Source of the DNA: JBFHFS01 sp041583495
GTDB lineage: Bacteria; Bacteroidota; Bacteroidia; Bacteroidales; Marinilabiliaceae
Assembly: GCA_041583495.1 (NCBI GenBank)
Contig: JBFHFS010000084.1
Coordinates: 1 to 16,878, forward strand
Length of the DNA stretch: 16,878 nt
Reading direction: 5' to 3'
The position numbers and the translations under genes were made by a program. The notes under the pieces were generated by a model. It was not told the origin of the DNA and did no database searches. It saw only the letters and a program-made list of their open reading frames with translations. Shown here in pieces: positions 1 to 8,471 of the stretch; within the stretch, counting starts at the first letter, position 1; each line of letters begins with the position of its first letter.

Positions 1-31
1 ATCAGTATTGTTTAGATTGTTAAACTCAACA

Positions 32-179
32 CTATAAACATGCCGAGTAAACTATTTGTCAAAAGGGCAAGGCCTCAACCTTCGGGATGTCTTCGGGCAC
101 AGAGGATCCCCGCTTGGCAGATGTACTCAAATCCTGTCGAAGGGAGTTTACATAGTCCATACTGATGTGGCACCCATAG
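32..179 (+). ncRNA. Candidate structured small RNA (6S-like rod)
   Basis: No ORF of note lies here, but the segment folds as one nested rod by eye: 32-35 with 176-179 (CTAT/ATAG), 41-44 with 169-172 (TGCC/GGCA), 47-53 with 145-151 (GTAAACT/AGTTTAC), 79-84 with 138-143 (CCTTCG/CGAAGG), 85-88 with 131-134 (GGAT/ATCC) and 94-97 with 109-112 (CGGG/CCCG). All six helices are in the correct nested order. A large one-sided bubble (54-78) interrupts the rod, and a strong terminator follows 2 nt later. A long interrupted hairpin of about 150 nt ending in a terminator is the shape of 6S RNA and of the Bacteroidales-1 type RNAs. The family name is inference. The segment could instead be a leader or the 3' end of a longer transcript from outside the window. 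No clear promoter box is visible before it; its promoter may lie left of the window. Confidence 0.45.
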
Positions 180-181
180 AG

Positions 182-219
182 AGGTGATTCAACAAATTTG
201 TTGAATCACCTTTTTTTTT
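182..219 (+). terminator. Strong intrinsic terminator
   Basis: Positions 182-211 form a perfect 30-bp palindrome (half-site AGGTGATTCAACAAA), followed by nine T residues up to 219. There is no A-tract on the left side, so it acts on rightward transcription. It ends the RNA to its left and insulates the tricorn-like gene that follows. Confidence 0.88.
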
Positions 220-485
220 GTCTCCAAAACCAACCAATTCCTAAATCAGCCGGCAACTTCGCCTCCGACACAACACCATATTTTTGGCAGGCAGTAATCC
301 GGATCGTTGAACCCGCAGGGCGGAATCAGGGACTTATTTCCATGTTCCCGAAAATCCACCGGTGACCCCAATCAGAGAGACATAAAACACCTTAAGTTTA
401 TTTTTTTTGAAGCCTTACTAAACCAAACATTGTTTAAATTGTCATTTATAGGTAATTGAAAGTTTTATCCTAAAGAAATTCCCAG

Positions 486-3400
486 ATGAAAAAAACCCTT
501 TTAATCATTTTCTCCTTATGTCTGCCTTCTCTTTTGGTGATGGCAGAGGAAGCACGCCTGATGCGCTTTCCCGGAATCGGGGACAATCAAATTGCCTTTA
601 CTTACGCTGGCGACCTCTACACGGTACCCTTAAACGGGGGGGTGGCACGAAAGCTGACGTCTCATCCAGGTATAGAGCTGTTTGCCCGCTTCTCGCCCGA
701 TGGTTCGAAGCTTGCCTTTACCGGCCAGTACGATGGCAATACCGAAGTTTATGTAATGCCGGCCCAGGGAGGGATTCCCAGGCGCCTAACCTATACAGCC
801 ACCCTTAGCCGGGACGACGTAAGCGACCGCATGGGGCCCAACAATATTGTGTTGGGCTGGACACCCGACGGGAAATACATTCTATACCGCAGCCGCAAAC
901 AGACCTTCAACGACTTTAAGGGCCAGCTCTTCAAGGTCCCTGTAGAAGGAGGCCTCTCGGAACAGATGCCTTTTCCCGAAGGGGGCTTCTCCTCTTTCTC
1001 TCCCGACGGAGAAAAAATGGCCTATAACCGGGTTTTCCGTGAATTCCGAACCTGGAAATATTACCAGGGCGGCATGGCCGACGAGATATGGGTGCACGAT
1101 TTCAAGACACACGAAACCCAACCTCTGACCAACAACGATGCTCAGGACCTTTTCCCCATGTGGATAGGCCAAGAGTTGTATTTCCTTTCCGATCGTGACC
1201 GGACCATGAATTTGTTTGTTTACAATTTCCAGACCAAGGCCACCAAAAAGCTCACCAACTACACCGATTACGACATCAAATTCCCCTCGTTTCACGGGCA
1301 CAACCTGGTTTTCGAGAAGGGTGGATATTTATACAGGTATGACACCCAATCGGGTGAAAGCATCAAGGTGCCGGTAACCATCGAAAACGATCTGGTTAAC
1401 AGCCGAAGCGAACTGAAAGATGCCTCCAAAAGCATTGCCTCGGCCAGTCTCTCTCCCGCGGGAGAAAGGGTATTATTCTCGGCCCGGGGGGAACTGTTCT
1501 CCCTGCCCGCCAGCAAAGGGATTACGATGAATCTTACGCGCACCTCCCAGGTTCACGACCGGGAAGGCGATTGGTCGCCCAATGGAAAATACATCGCCTG
1601 GATATCCGACCAGAGCGGTGAATCGGAAATATGGATTCAATCCGCTAATGGAGAAGACACCCCACGGCAACTCACCAAAGGGAGCGACACCTACAAGTTC
1701 AATCTTGCCTGGAGTCCCGACAGTCGCTACATCGCCTGGAACGATCAGCATTACCGGCTGATGCTCAGCGAGGCAGCAACGGGTCAGACACGGGAATTAG
1801 CCTCCAGCAAATACAGCCGGTTAGGCGACTTTTCGTGGAGTCCCGACAGCAAATGGCTCACTTTCTCGGATGGGAATGCCAACGATATGAGTACCGTCCA
1901 GCTCCTTAACCTGGAAAGTGGGAAACGTTTCGAGATCTCCCAAAGCTGGTACAACTCCAACAACCCCGTTTTCTCAGCAGACGGGAAATACCTGTTGTTT
2001 GTTTCGGCCAGAGATTTTAACCCCACCTACAGCAATACCGAATGGAACCATGCTTACATCAACACCTACCGGGTTTACATGGCCCTCTTAAGTAAAGAGA
2101 CCCCTTCTCCATTCGCACCGGAAAACCCGGAAGTGAAGGCGATTGAGGAAACTCCCAAAAGCGAAAAAGAGAAGGCCGCGAAAGACAAGAAGAAAGAAGA
2201 GGAGAAACCCACCGTTGAGCCGGTTAAAATTGATATAGAAGGGATCCAGAGCCGCATTATCTCCCTGCCCATCGAACCGGCCTATTATTACAATCTGAGT
2301 TGTGTTGAAGGAAATGTTTACTACAATCGGAGGTTTCAGGGGGGCAAAGAGGGCAACGGACTGATGGCCTACAATTTAAAGACCCAAAAAGAGACCTTGC
2401 TGGGTGACTATAACTACACCCTCTCGGCCAATCAAAAAAAGATGTTAGTGGGAAAAAACAGCCAGTGGCAGGTAATAGATCTACCCGGTGCCGCCGTAAA
2501 AGTGGAAGAACCCATTGACCTCTCCAACATGAAGGTGTTTGTTAATTATGCTGCCGAATGGCAACAGATATTTAACGAAGCCTGGCGCCAGATGCGCGAC
2601 TTCTTCTATGTGGAGAACATGCACGGCGTTGACTGGCCGGCCATCCGCGAGAAATATGCACAACTGGTTCCTCATGTACAACACCGCACCGATCTGGGTT
2701 ATGTAATTGGGGAGATGATCGGCGAACTCAATATTGGTCATGCCTATGTAAACTCAGGCGAACAACCCGAAGCCAGCCGGCTGAAGACCGGTCTTCTGGG
2801 CGCACAGCTTCTGAGCGATCCCTCCGGTTATTTCAAAATAGAGAAGATATTGGAAGGGGCCCCCTGGAGCAAGCCTCTGGCCTCTCCTCTGCGTGCCCCC
2901 GGGGTAAATGTCAAGGCGGGTGAATATATCGTTGCCGTTGATAAAATCCCCACCAACAGCGCAACAGATTTTTACAGCCTGATGCTGGGCAAAGCCGGAC
3001 AAGTTGTGGAACTCCAGGTAAACGAAAAACCCTCCATGGAAGGAGCCCGCAAAGTTCTTGTGGAACCCATTGATGATGAAAGTGCCCTTTACTATTATGC
3101 CTGGGTGAGCGACAACATAGCCAAGGTCAACCAAGCCACCAATGGCGAGGTGGGCTACATTCACATCCCCGATATGGGTCCCGACGGATTAAATCAATTT
3201 GTTAAATATTTTTATCCTCAGCTGGATAAAAAAGCCCTTATCATCGACGACAGGGGCAATGGAGGAGGCAATGTCTCGCCCATGATTCTGGAGCGCCTCA
3301 GCCGGGAGGCATACCGGTTTAATATGCGGCGTAACTCGCCGGTAGTTACCCCCGTACCCTCGGAAACAATGGTGGGTCCGATGGTAACGCTCATCGATAA

Positions 3401-3743
3401 ATATTCGGCATCAGATGGTGACCTCTTCCCACATGGATTCAGGGCTCTGGGGTTGGGAAAACTCATTGGAACCCGGTCGTGGGGAGGCATCGTAGGCATC
3501 ACCGGATCGCTGCCATTCATTGATGGCACTCAATTGCGTATTCCTCAGTTCACCTCCCTCTCGGTGGACGGTAACTGGATTATTGAAGGCAAAGGGGTAA
3601 CCCCCGACATTGAAGTAGAGAACGATCCCTACAAGGAATTCATGGGTGAAGATGCCCAGTTAAACAAAGCCATTGAGGTGATTCTGAAAGAGATGAAAGA
3701 CAGAAAGCCATTGCCTGAAATACCGGCTCCCCCGGTGAAATAA
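486..3743 (+). CDS. Tricorn-family secreted S41 protease
   Basis: A 1085-residue protein matching the full tricorn protease architecture. Residues 1-20 are a Sec signal peptide (Lys-Lys, hydrophobic core, VMA before EEA), so the protein acts in the periplasm or is membrane-associated. TolB/WD40-like beta-propeller blades follow, each with an FSPDG or WSPD/WSPNG motif (for example FSPDGSKLAF, FSPDGEKMAY, WSPDSRYIAW). A Lys/Glu-rich linker lies near 553-580. The C-terminal half has the tricorn core (ELNIGHAYV, His752), a PDZ-like segment (near 810-830) and the S41 catalytic domain with DDRGNGGGN and YSASDGD; the nucleophile should be Ser974 or Ser976. The late IEGKGVTPDIEVEND segment is also typical. 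The family cuts peptides released by other proteases. The start is supported by the signal peptide. It is monocistronic and convergent with the lipoprotein gene downstream. A hairpin (3743-3762) begins at the stop codon. Confidence 0.93.
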   Translation: MKKTLLIIFSLCLPSLLVMAEEARLMRFPGIGDNQIAFTYAGDLYTVPLNGGVARKLTSHPGIELFARFSPDGSKLAFTGQYDGNTEVYVMPAQGGIPRRLTYTATLSRDDVSDRMGPNNIVLGWTPDGKYILYRSRKQTFNDFKGQLFKVPVEGGLSEQMPFPEGGFSSFSPDGEKMAYNRVFREFRTWKYYQGGMADEIWVHDFKTHETQPLTNNDAQDLFPMWIGQELYFLSDRDRTMNLFVYNFQTKATKKLTNYTDYDIKFPSFHGHNLVFEKGGYLYRYDTQSGESIKVPVTIENDLVNSRSELKDASKSIASASLSPAGERVLFSARGELFSLPASKGITMNLTRTSQVHDREGDWSPNGKYIAWISDQSGESEIWIQSANGEDTPRQLTKGSDTYKFNLAWSPDSRYIAWNDQHYRLMLSEAATGQTRELASSKYSRLGDFSWSPDSKWLTFSDGNANDMSTVQLLNLESGKRFEISQSWYNSNNPVFSADGKYLLFVSARDFNPTYSNTEWNHAYINTYRVYMALLSKETPSPFAPENPEVKAIEETPKSEKEKAAKDKKKEEEKPTVEPVKIDIEGIQSRIISLPIEPAYYYNLSCVEGNVYYNRRFQGGKEGNGLMAYNLKTQKETLLGDYNYTLSANQKKMLVGKNSQWQVIDLPGAAVKVEEPIDLSNMKVFVNYAAEWQQIFNEAWRQMRDFFYVENMHGVDWPAIREKYAQLVPHVQHRTDLGYVIGEMIGELNIGHAYVNSGEQPEASRLKTGLLGAQLLSDPSGYFKIEKILEGAPWSKPLASPLRAPGVNVKAGEYIVAVDKIPTNSATDFYSLMLGKAGQVVELQVNEKPSMEGARKVLVEPIDDESALYYYAWVSDNIAKVNQATNGEVGYIHIPDMGPDGLNQFVKYFYPQLDKKALIIDDRGNGGGNVSPMILERLSREAYRFNMRRNSPVVTPVPSETMVGPMVTLIDKYSASDGDLFPHGFRALGLGKLIGTRSWGGIVGITGSLPFIDGTQLRIPQFTSLSVDGNWIIEGKGVTPDIEVENDPYKEFMGEDAQLNKAIEVILKEMKDRKPLPEIPAPPVK

Positions 3744-3797
3744 GGCCTCCTGGCAGGAGCCTCAATCTTTAGTAAAAAAATGTTTAATCAGGAATAT

Positions 3798-3838
3798 AAA
3801 AAAATGCGGTGCTATTTATTTGCGCCGCATTTTTTTTT
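3798..3838. terminator. Bidirectional intrinsic terminator
   Basis: A stem of 3804-3812 with 3822-3830 (ATGCGGTGC/GCGCCGCAT, one G-U pair) has a 9-nt loop, with an A-run on the left (3798-3804) and a T-run on the right (3830-3838). It therefore works in both directions, between the convergent tricorn-like gene and the minus-strand lipoprotein gene. Confidence 0.88.
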
Positions 3839-3863
3839 GAAGATTGAGAATCAAATCATCACC

Positions 3864-5216
3864 CTAGGGAAATTGAATTCCCCACAAGCTGTTGACATCC
3901 ACTAAGGGGATAGTACTTTTGTAAGTCACATTAATGGCTTCGATAAAGGCATTGGCAATGATGGCCGAGCCACGACCGGTAGGATGAATCCCATCGAGAG
4001 AAAATAACCCTCCGGTGACATAGCCATGGTTATAGGTAACACCATCGATGATAAGGCCCCCGGCAGTTTTTTCCATCAGGGCAGGCAAATCGGCCAGCGC
4101 CAGATCATATTTGTTGGCCAATTCCGCAATGGTGCCATTAAAATCATCTATGGCATTGGAAATGGACAGGAGCTCGGCTTCATCCAACACGTATTCCTGG
4201 GGGATAGGGACCTGAGAGCCCCAGCCCTTGGTGACAAAATTCTCACGAGGCAGGCTTAAGAGTAATTTCTCGGAAGCCTTTATCTGGCGAAGGCCAAGAG
4301 GATTTGTGTCATCTTCGACAATCCAAAAGTTAGCTCCTTCGGAAAAGGTAACAGGCGAAAGTCCATAAGAGGCAGCTGCCGTATTGTAATCGCCATAAGC
4401 GGCCAGTAGCCCGGCAGCCTGGGTAGCGTCCAGCACGAGGGCATTGGGAAGAATCACGTTAAAGAAGGGCAACTGTTCGATTATGGGAAGGGTGGCCACC
4501 ACACCCTTACTGCCTTCGGCGGTCAATTGACCCAGCAGGTAATCCAGGCTTTGTTCGAACAGCGACGAAGGGGTAATATCCTGGCTTCCAACACCCCCCT
4601 GCCCTTCACCTCCGGCCAGGGCATAACCAAGCACATCGTAAACCCCGATCCACAAACTAAAGAAGCTGGGGGTTTGAGCCTGAGCATCCGACAAGGCAGT
4701 TGAGAGCCCGGGAGAAGAAGCAAATCGCGCATAGAATGGGTTGAAGTTACCCGCTCCGGCACTGGCATTGCCATAGGCGGGCGTCAACAGGTGAAAAACA
4801 CGGGCTCCGGGAATCCCAAGATTTTGATAAGGTCCGTTGGTGTTGATCCAGGTTTCCGGATTCAATAGCAAGTCGGGATCTCCCTGGCTGGTATAGGGTG
4901 TGGGTCCGCTTTCGCCTTGCACCAAAACCATCTCCCCCTGAAGGGTGGAACCCACACTTGTTTCTTCAGGCAAAAGAGGAATATGATAATCCTGTGGCGA
5001 CACCAGCTCTATTTGTGCTGCCAGTAAGGAGGCGAAAGAAGTCTGCTGACCTTCGGGGCTCAGGGCCCCATTAGTATAACCGGCCGTATAGGAGTCACCC
5101 AGCGACACAAAAAGGGATAAGTTGGCTTGCCCCTTGGAGGGCTCGGGCACCTCAACGCCGACCTCACAGGCCGAGAGCAACAAAAACACAGAAAACAGAG
5201 ATAATATTTTTTGCAT
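3864..5216 (-). CDS. GDSL/SGNH-family lipoprotein, putative lipase/esterase
   Basis: A 450-residue lipoprotein. The N-terminus is a type II signal peptide with lipobox LLSAC and lipidated Cys17, so it should be anchored in the envelope. SGNH block I is SLGDSYTAG with nucleophile Ser42. Block II is NLGIPGA (132-138). Block V is SLDGIHPTGRG with Asp408 and His411. Block III, normally G-x-N-D, reads IGVYDVLGYA (Gly191, Tyr193, Asp194), so the usual oxyanion-hole Asn is replaced by Tyr; the rest of the catalytic set is intact. The enzyme probably hydrolyses lipid or ester substrates, but the substrate is unknown and activity may be altered. The gene starts 44 bp after the FadL-type channel gene on the same strand, almost certainly in one operon, which suggests it releases fatty acids or similar hydrophobic products for that channel. 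The two-way terminator follows it. Confidence 0.88.
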   Translation of the reverse strand: MQKILSLFSVFLLLSACEVGVEVPEPSKGQANLSLFVSLGDSYTAGYTNGALSPEGQQTSFASLLAAQIELVSPQDYHIPLLPEETSVGSTLQGEMVLVQGESGPTPYTSQGDPDLLLNPETWINTNGPYQNLGIPGARVFHLLTPAYGNASAGAGNFNPFYARFASSPGLSTALSDAQAQTPSFFSLWIGVYDVLGYALAGGEGQGGVGSQDITPSSLFEQSLDYLLGQLTAEGSKGVVATLPIIEQLPFFNVILPNALVLDATQAAGLLAAYGDYNTAAASYGLSPVTFSEGANFWIVEDDTNPLGLRQIKASEKLLLSLPRENFVTKGWGSQVPIPQEYVLDEAELLSISNAIDDFNGTIAELANKYDLALADLPALMEKTAGGLIIDGVTYNHGYVTGGLFSLDGIHPTGRGSAIIANAFIEAINVTYKSTIPLVDVNSLWGIQFP

Positions 5217-5260
5217 GATTTTTAATATTAACAGGACAATAATTTAACCTTACCAGCTTA

Positions 5261-6490
5261 TTAAAACTGCCAACTCAATCCCAGACCCGGAATCCAGGCA
5301 TTGGCCGAGTAAGACCCATAAAAGTTGAGGGGGGCATACCCGTCGTTTCGATCCTCGGCTTTGATGTATAGCAACGATGCATCCATTTCAAGATGACTGA
5401 GGAGTTTCCAGGAGAAACCACCAGAAAATCCGGTCTTATTGGCACCGGGTGTTTCGGGAGTGAGAAAACCCTCGGGGATGGGGGTCTCATCCAAATAAAC
5501 CCCGCCTCTCAGGATAAAGTTTTTGGTTGCCTGGTACTGCGCTCCGATTCGATAAATCATGGTATTCTCGAAGTTCCTGACATTTTCGGAATCGGCCAGC
5601 AGGGGGGTATTCTCCTCAAAATCAAAATTGAGCGACTGGTAGGCCGACCATTCCACCATTTGCAGGTCGAAAGCCAGAAGCCATTTATCGGTGAGCTGCC
5701 ATCCCAACCCAAAGGAGAGGTTAGCGGGCATGGGCAACTCAGCCGAGAAGCCGTTCTCTTCGGGAAAGCTGCTGCTCATACTCGACGGAACGCTGAAATG
5801 AGCTTCTCCCTCCTCCATTTTCATAATTATTTTAGAGCGGTAATCCACGCCCAATGTCAAGACAGGATTAATTTTAGCAAATAAACCCACATTGAAGCCA
5901 TAGGCTGTGGTGGTACCCGTAAGATTTACCTGCCCCTCCCCTTCTGATGATTGCAGAGGGAGCGCTTTACTTAAATCCACACTTCCAAGGGCCAGAACCG
6001 GACCTCCTCCGATACTCAAAAACGGAGCCACGGCATACGAAATAGTGGGCTGAACAAAAATAGCCTGAAGCGAGATGTCCTGAATTAAATAGCGGCCATC
6101 CCAACCCTCATCCCACTTCAAAGAATTGCCATAAGGGGTGTTTACACCAATTCCCACCGCCATGTTATCAGAAATTTTTCCCGACCCATAGAGATAAAAA
6201 GGCGTGCCCATTGGATTGTTGGTCTTAGCCTCGTAAACCGAAGGTTGGTTCTTCACGAAGGTATTATTTGAAAGCACCCCACTTGCACCCGCCGAGAAAT
6301 TAAAGCGACCCTCCAGGAAAGAGAGTGCGGCGGGATTAAAATGAAGCGATGAAGGCCCTAATAATAAGCCCGTGCCGGTGTGCCCCATCCCTGTTTGTTT
6401 TTGCCCCTGAAGATTAACCTGGTAACCCTCCCCCAACAACACCTGAGAGGAGAGCCAGCAAAGGGAGATAAATACAAATAAATGCTTCAT
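5261..6490 (-). CDS. OmpP1/FadL-family outer-membrane transport protein
   Basis: A 409-residue outer-membrane beta-barrel of the FadL/TodX type, which moves long-chain fatty acids and other hydrophobic compounds across the outer membrane. A signal peptide covers residues 1-20. The mature N-terminus has the family hatch sequence (GYQVNLQGQKQTGMGHTG, then SSLHFNPAAL, with the diagnostic NPAAL at 52-56). The remainder alternates short polar and aromatic strands with turns (GVNTPYGNSLKWDEGWDGRY, AGIG-like and GGP segments) and ends in a C-terminal Phe (LGLSWQF), the usual barrel-assembly signal. Length is normal for the family. It is the first gene of a two-gene minus-strand unit with the GDSL lipoprotein. 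The promoter and a repeated 16-bp element lie upstream. The substrate is not shown by the sequence; fatty acids are the family default. Confidence 0.92.
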   Translation of the reverse strand: MKHLFVFISLCWLSSQVLLGEGYQVNLQGQKQTGMGHTGTGLLLGPSSLHFNPAALSFLEGRFNFSAGASGVLSNNTFVKNQPSVYEAKTNNPMGTPFYLYGSGKISDNMAVGIGVNTPYGNSLKWDEGWDGRYLIQDISLQAIFVQPTISYAVAPFLSIGGGPVLALGSVDLSKALPLQSSEGEGQVNLTGTTTAYGFNVGLFAKINPVLTLGVDYRSKIIMKMEEGEAHFSVPSSMSSSFPEENGFSAELPMPANLSFGLGWQLTDKWLLAFDLQMVEWSAYQSLNFDFEENTPLLADSENVRNFENTMIYRIGAQYQATKNFILRGGVYLDETPIPEGFLTPETPGANKTGFSGGFSWKLLSHLEMDASLLYIKAEDRNDGYAPLNFYGSYSANAWIPGLGLSWQF

Positions 6491-6553
6491 AAATAAATAA
6501 TTTAGTTCATTTTATAAAAATGATAAAAATGACAGTACACTATTGAGCCACAG

Positions 6554-6669
6554 ACTACAATCATCTAATAAACAACACATTAATCCGGGTTATCCGAAAA
6601 TAAAAGCAATAAATACCCGGAATAAGTTGCCGAATTTAGGCAAAAATCATGGCACTACAATCACCTAAT
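6554..6669. repeat. 16-bp direct repeat pair, 100 bp apart
   Basis: ACTACAATCATCTAAT at 6554-6569 and ACTACAATCACCTAAT at 6654-6669 differ at one base and start exactly 100 bp apart in the divergent gap between fadL and DUF4301. One copy overlaps the predicted -33 box of the fadL promoter and the other lies in the leader. This arrangement fits a pair of operator sites, but no regulator is identified. Confidence 0.6.
6631..6660 (-). promoter_or_regulatory. Promoter of the fadL-GDSL operon
   Basis: On the minus strand, TTG (6660-6658), a 19-nt spacer and TAAATTCG (6638-6631) match the Bacteroidota promoter consensus TTG / 19-21 nt / TAnnTTTG with one mismatch. Transcription would start near 6625, leaving a leader of about 135 nt before the ATG at 6490. 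The TTG lies inside the upstream copy of the 16-bp direct repeat. Confidence 0.55.
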
Positions 6670-6885
6670 TCGCTGTGCGACTGTCTATTAAACCTTTTGG
6701 TTCTAAAACGTTTTTGTTTTATTGTTCAAATCGTAACGTTATCTAACTGAAAATGAACAAAAAAAATAAAAGGAACACTTTCATTGAAGCCACACAAAAA
6801 AAGAAAACCGACATTAAAGCAGGAAGAAAAAAAGAGATTGAAAAAAAAACATTAAATTACCTTCCAAATTTAATATCCATAAAGG

Positions 6886-8418
6886 ATGAGCCACTTATCT
6901 GACAAACAACAAATTCAAGAAAAGGGGATATCCCCTGAAGCCCTGGAGGAACAGCTCAACCGATTCAAAAAAGGCTTCGCATCGCTACATATCGACCGGC
7001 CGGCCACCCCTGGGGATGGCATCGTGCCCCTAACCGATCAAACTCTTCAGCAATTTTCGAAAATCTATAACAGTGAAATAGACAATAACCTGGCTCCGTT
7101 AAAATTTGTGCCGGCATCGGGGGCCGCCACACGGATGTTTAAAGCCTATTTCCAATACCTGGAGAACCCGGTGGATATTGATTCTTTAGAAAAAGGGCAT
7201 CCGATCAATGAGTTCATTCTTGAATTACCCTCTTTCCCCTTTTTCCAGGCGTTAAAAGGGTATCTGGCGCAACTGGATCTGGACTATCTGGAAGTACGAA
7301 AATCGCATGCCAGGGAGATTGTACAAACGCTTCTTTCGGATAAGGGACTTAATTATGGAGCGCTACCCAAAGGCTTATTATTGTTTCACAACTACCCCAA
7401 TGGTGCCCGAACCTCGATGATGGAGCACCTGTTGGAGGGAGCCCATTACGCAAAAGACGCCAAGGGCAGGGTAAACCTCCATTTTACGGTAAGCACCGAG
7501 CATCTTGAACTTTTCGAGGAAGAATTCGCCCAGATGGGGCCACAGATAGAAGAAGAGACCGGGGCCATCTTTTCGGTTACATTCAGTTCGCAAAAGCCTC
7601 ACACCGACACCGTAGCGGTTCTGCCCAACAATGAGCCCTATCGCGATTCAGAGGGGCGTTTACTCTTTAGGCCGGGAGGGCATGGCTCCCTGATTGAGAA
7701 CCTAAACGATCAGGATGCCGACATCATCTTCATCAAGAATATCGACAACATAGTACCGGCGCATCTTCTACCTAACACTTCAAAATACAAGATTGCCCTG
7801 GCGGGGATGGCCCTTCACATACGCAATAAGGTTCATGACTTCATCGGGCGGTTAATTCAGAGCAAGAGCCCCTCTCTTATCGAAGAGATTCGCTCCTTTA
7901 TGAGACAAACGCTCTTCACCGAGCTCCCGGGGCATCTTGCCGATGCCTCACTGGAGGAACAAGCCACTTATCTGCTGGGGTATCTCAACCGGCCTATCCG
8001 TGTATGTGGCATGGTAAAGAATGAGGGAGAACCCGGGGGCGGTCCATTTTGGGTAAGAAACAGCAATGGACAGGAGACGCTTCAGATTGTTGAGAGTTCC
8101 CAGATTGATCTGACCGATGCCCTTCAAAGCAAAATATTTGGAGCAAGCACCCACTTTAACCCGGTAGATCTCATATGCATCACCAAAGATTTCCGGGGAG
8201 AGAAATTCGACCTTGTCCGTTATGTGGATCCGGAAACCGGTTTTATTTCGGATAAGTCGGTGGCCGGAAAAACCATTAAGGCACTGGAAAAACCAGGCTT
8301 ATGGAATGGTGCCATGGCCGACTGGCTGACACTTTTTGCAGAGGTACCCGGGGAGACCTTTAATCCGGTAAAAACAGTAAACGACTTGTTGAGACCGGGG
8401 CATCAATTCTCCAGATAG
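6886..8418 (+). CDS. DUF4301 family protein, nucleotidyltransferase-like
   Basis: A 510-residue cytoplasmic protein (no signal peptide or membrane segment) recognised as DUF4301, a family largely confined to Bacteroidota and without assigned function. Motifs resemble those of UDP-sugar pyrophosphorylases of the GT-A nucleotidyltransferase fold: VPASGAATRM (75-84) sits like the nucleotide-binding loop LxGGxGTRM, PGGHGSL (263-269) like the GHGD segment, and IFIKNIDNIVP (281-291) like the metal-site strand F-x-x-N-x-D-N of UGP/USP enzymes. This suggests a sugar-1-phosphate nucleotidyltransferase or a relative; the biochemical role is inference. The C-terminal half carries CGMVKNEGEPGGGPFWV (375-391), another conserved-looking loop. 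ATG 6886 is preceded by an A-rich stretch. It faces away from fadL and is followed after 102 bp by the separately promoted TPR operon. Confidence 0.85.
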   Translation: MSHLSDKQQIQEKGISPEALEEQLNRFKKGFASLHIDRPATPGDGIVPLTDQTLQQFSKIYNSEIDNNLAPLKFVPASGAATRMFKAYFQYLENPVDIDSLEKGHPINEFILELPSFPFFQALKGYLAQLDLDYLEVRKSHAREIVQTLLSDKGLNYGALPKGLLLFHNYPNGARTSMMEHLLEGAHYAKDAKGRVNLHFTVSTEHLELFEEEFAQMGPQIEEETGAIFSVTFSSQKPHTDTVAVLPNNEPYRDSEGRLLFRPGGHGSLIENLNDQDADIIFIKNIDNIVPAHLLPNTSKYKIALAGMALHIRNKVHDFIGRLIQSKSPSLIEEIRSFMRQTLFTELPGHLADASLEEQATYLLGYLNRPIRVCGMVKNEGEPGGGPFWVRNSNGQETLQIVESSQIDLTDALQSKIFGASTHFNPVDLICITKDFRGEKFDLVRYVDPETGFISDKSVAGKTIKALEKPGLWNGAMADWLTLFAEVPGETFNPVKTVNDLLRPGHQFSR

Positions 8419-8471
8419 AGGACTTTAATTGGGCTTCACAGAAACAAGAGGGCTAAGGGGAAAAACAAATG

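Larger units (their letters stand above)
6491..6885. other. Divergent AT-rich intergenic region
   Basis: A 395-bp gap between the divergent fadL and DUF4301 genes. It holds the minus-strand promoter (6631-6660) and the two 16-bp repeats. The right half (about 6750-6860) is strongly A-rich on the plus strand. No convincing plus-strand TAnnTTTG promoter for DUF4301 was found; the best weak candidate is TTG at 6697 with a poor -7 box near 6717-6724. Confidence 0.6.

Noticed and set aside
279..286. TATTTTTG box upstream of the tricorn-like gene as its promoter
   Set aside because: No TTG at 19-21 nt upstream, and the distance to the start codon (about 200 nt) is large.
5393..5884. 163-codon plus-strand ORF inside fadL
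   Set aside because: Antisense shadow of a gene with a clear barrel protein; no own signals.
6753..6902. Lysine-rich 49-codon ORF overlapping the start of DUF4301
   Set aside because: It arises in an A-rich stretch that gives Lys codons in any frame, overlaps the downstream start in another frame by 17 nt, and resembles no family I know.
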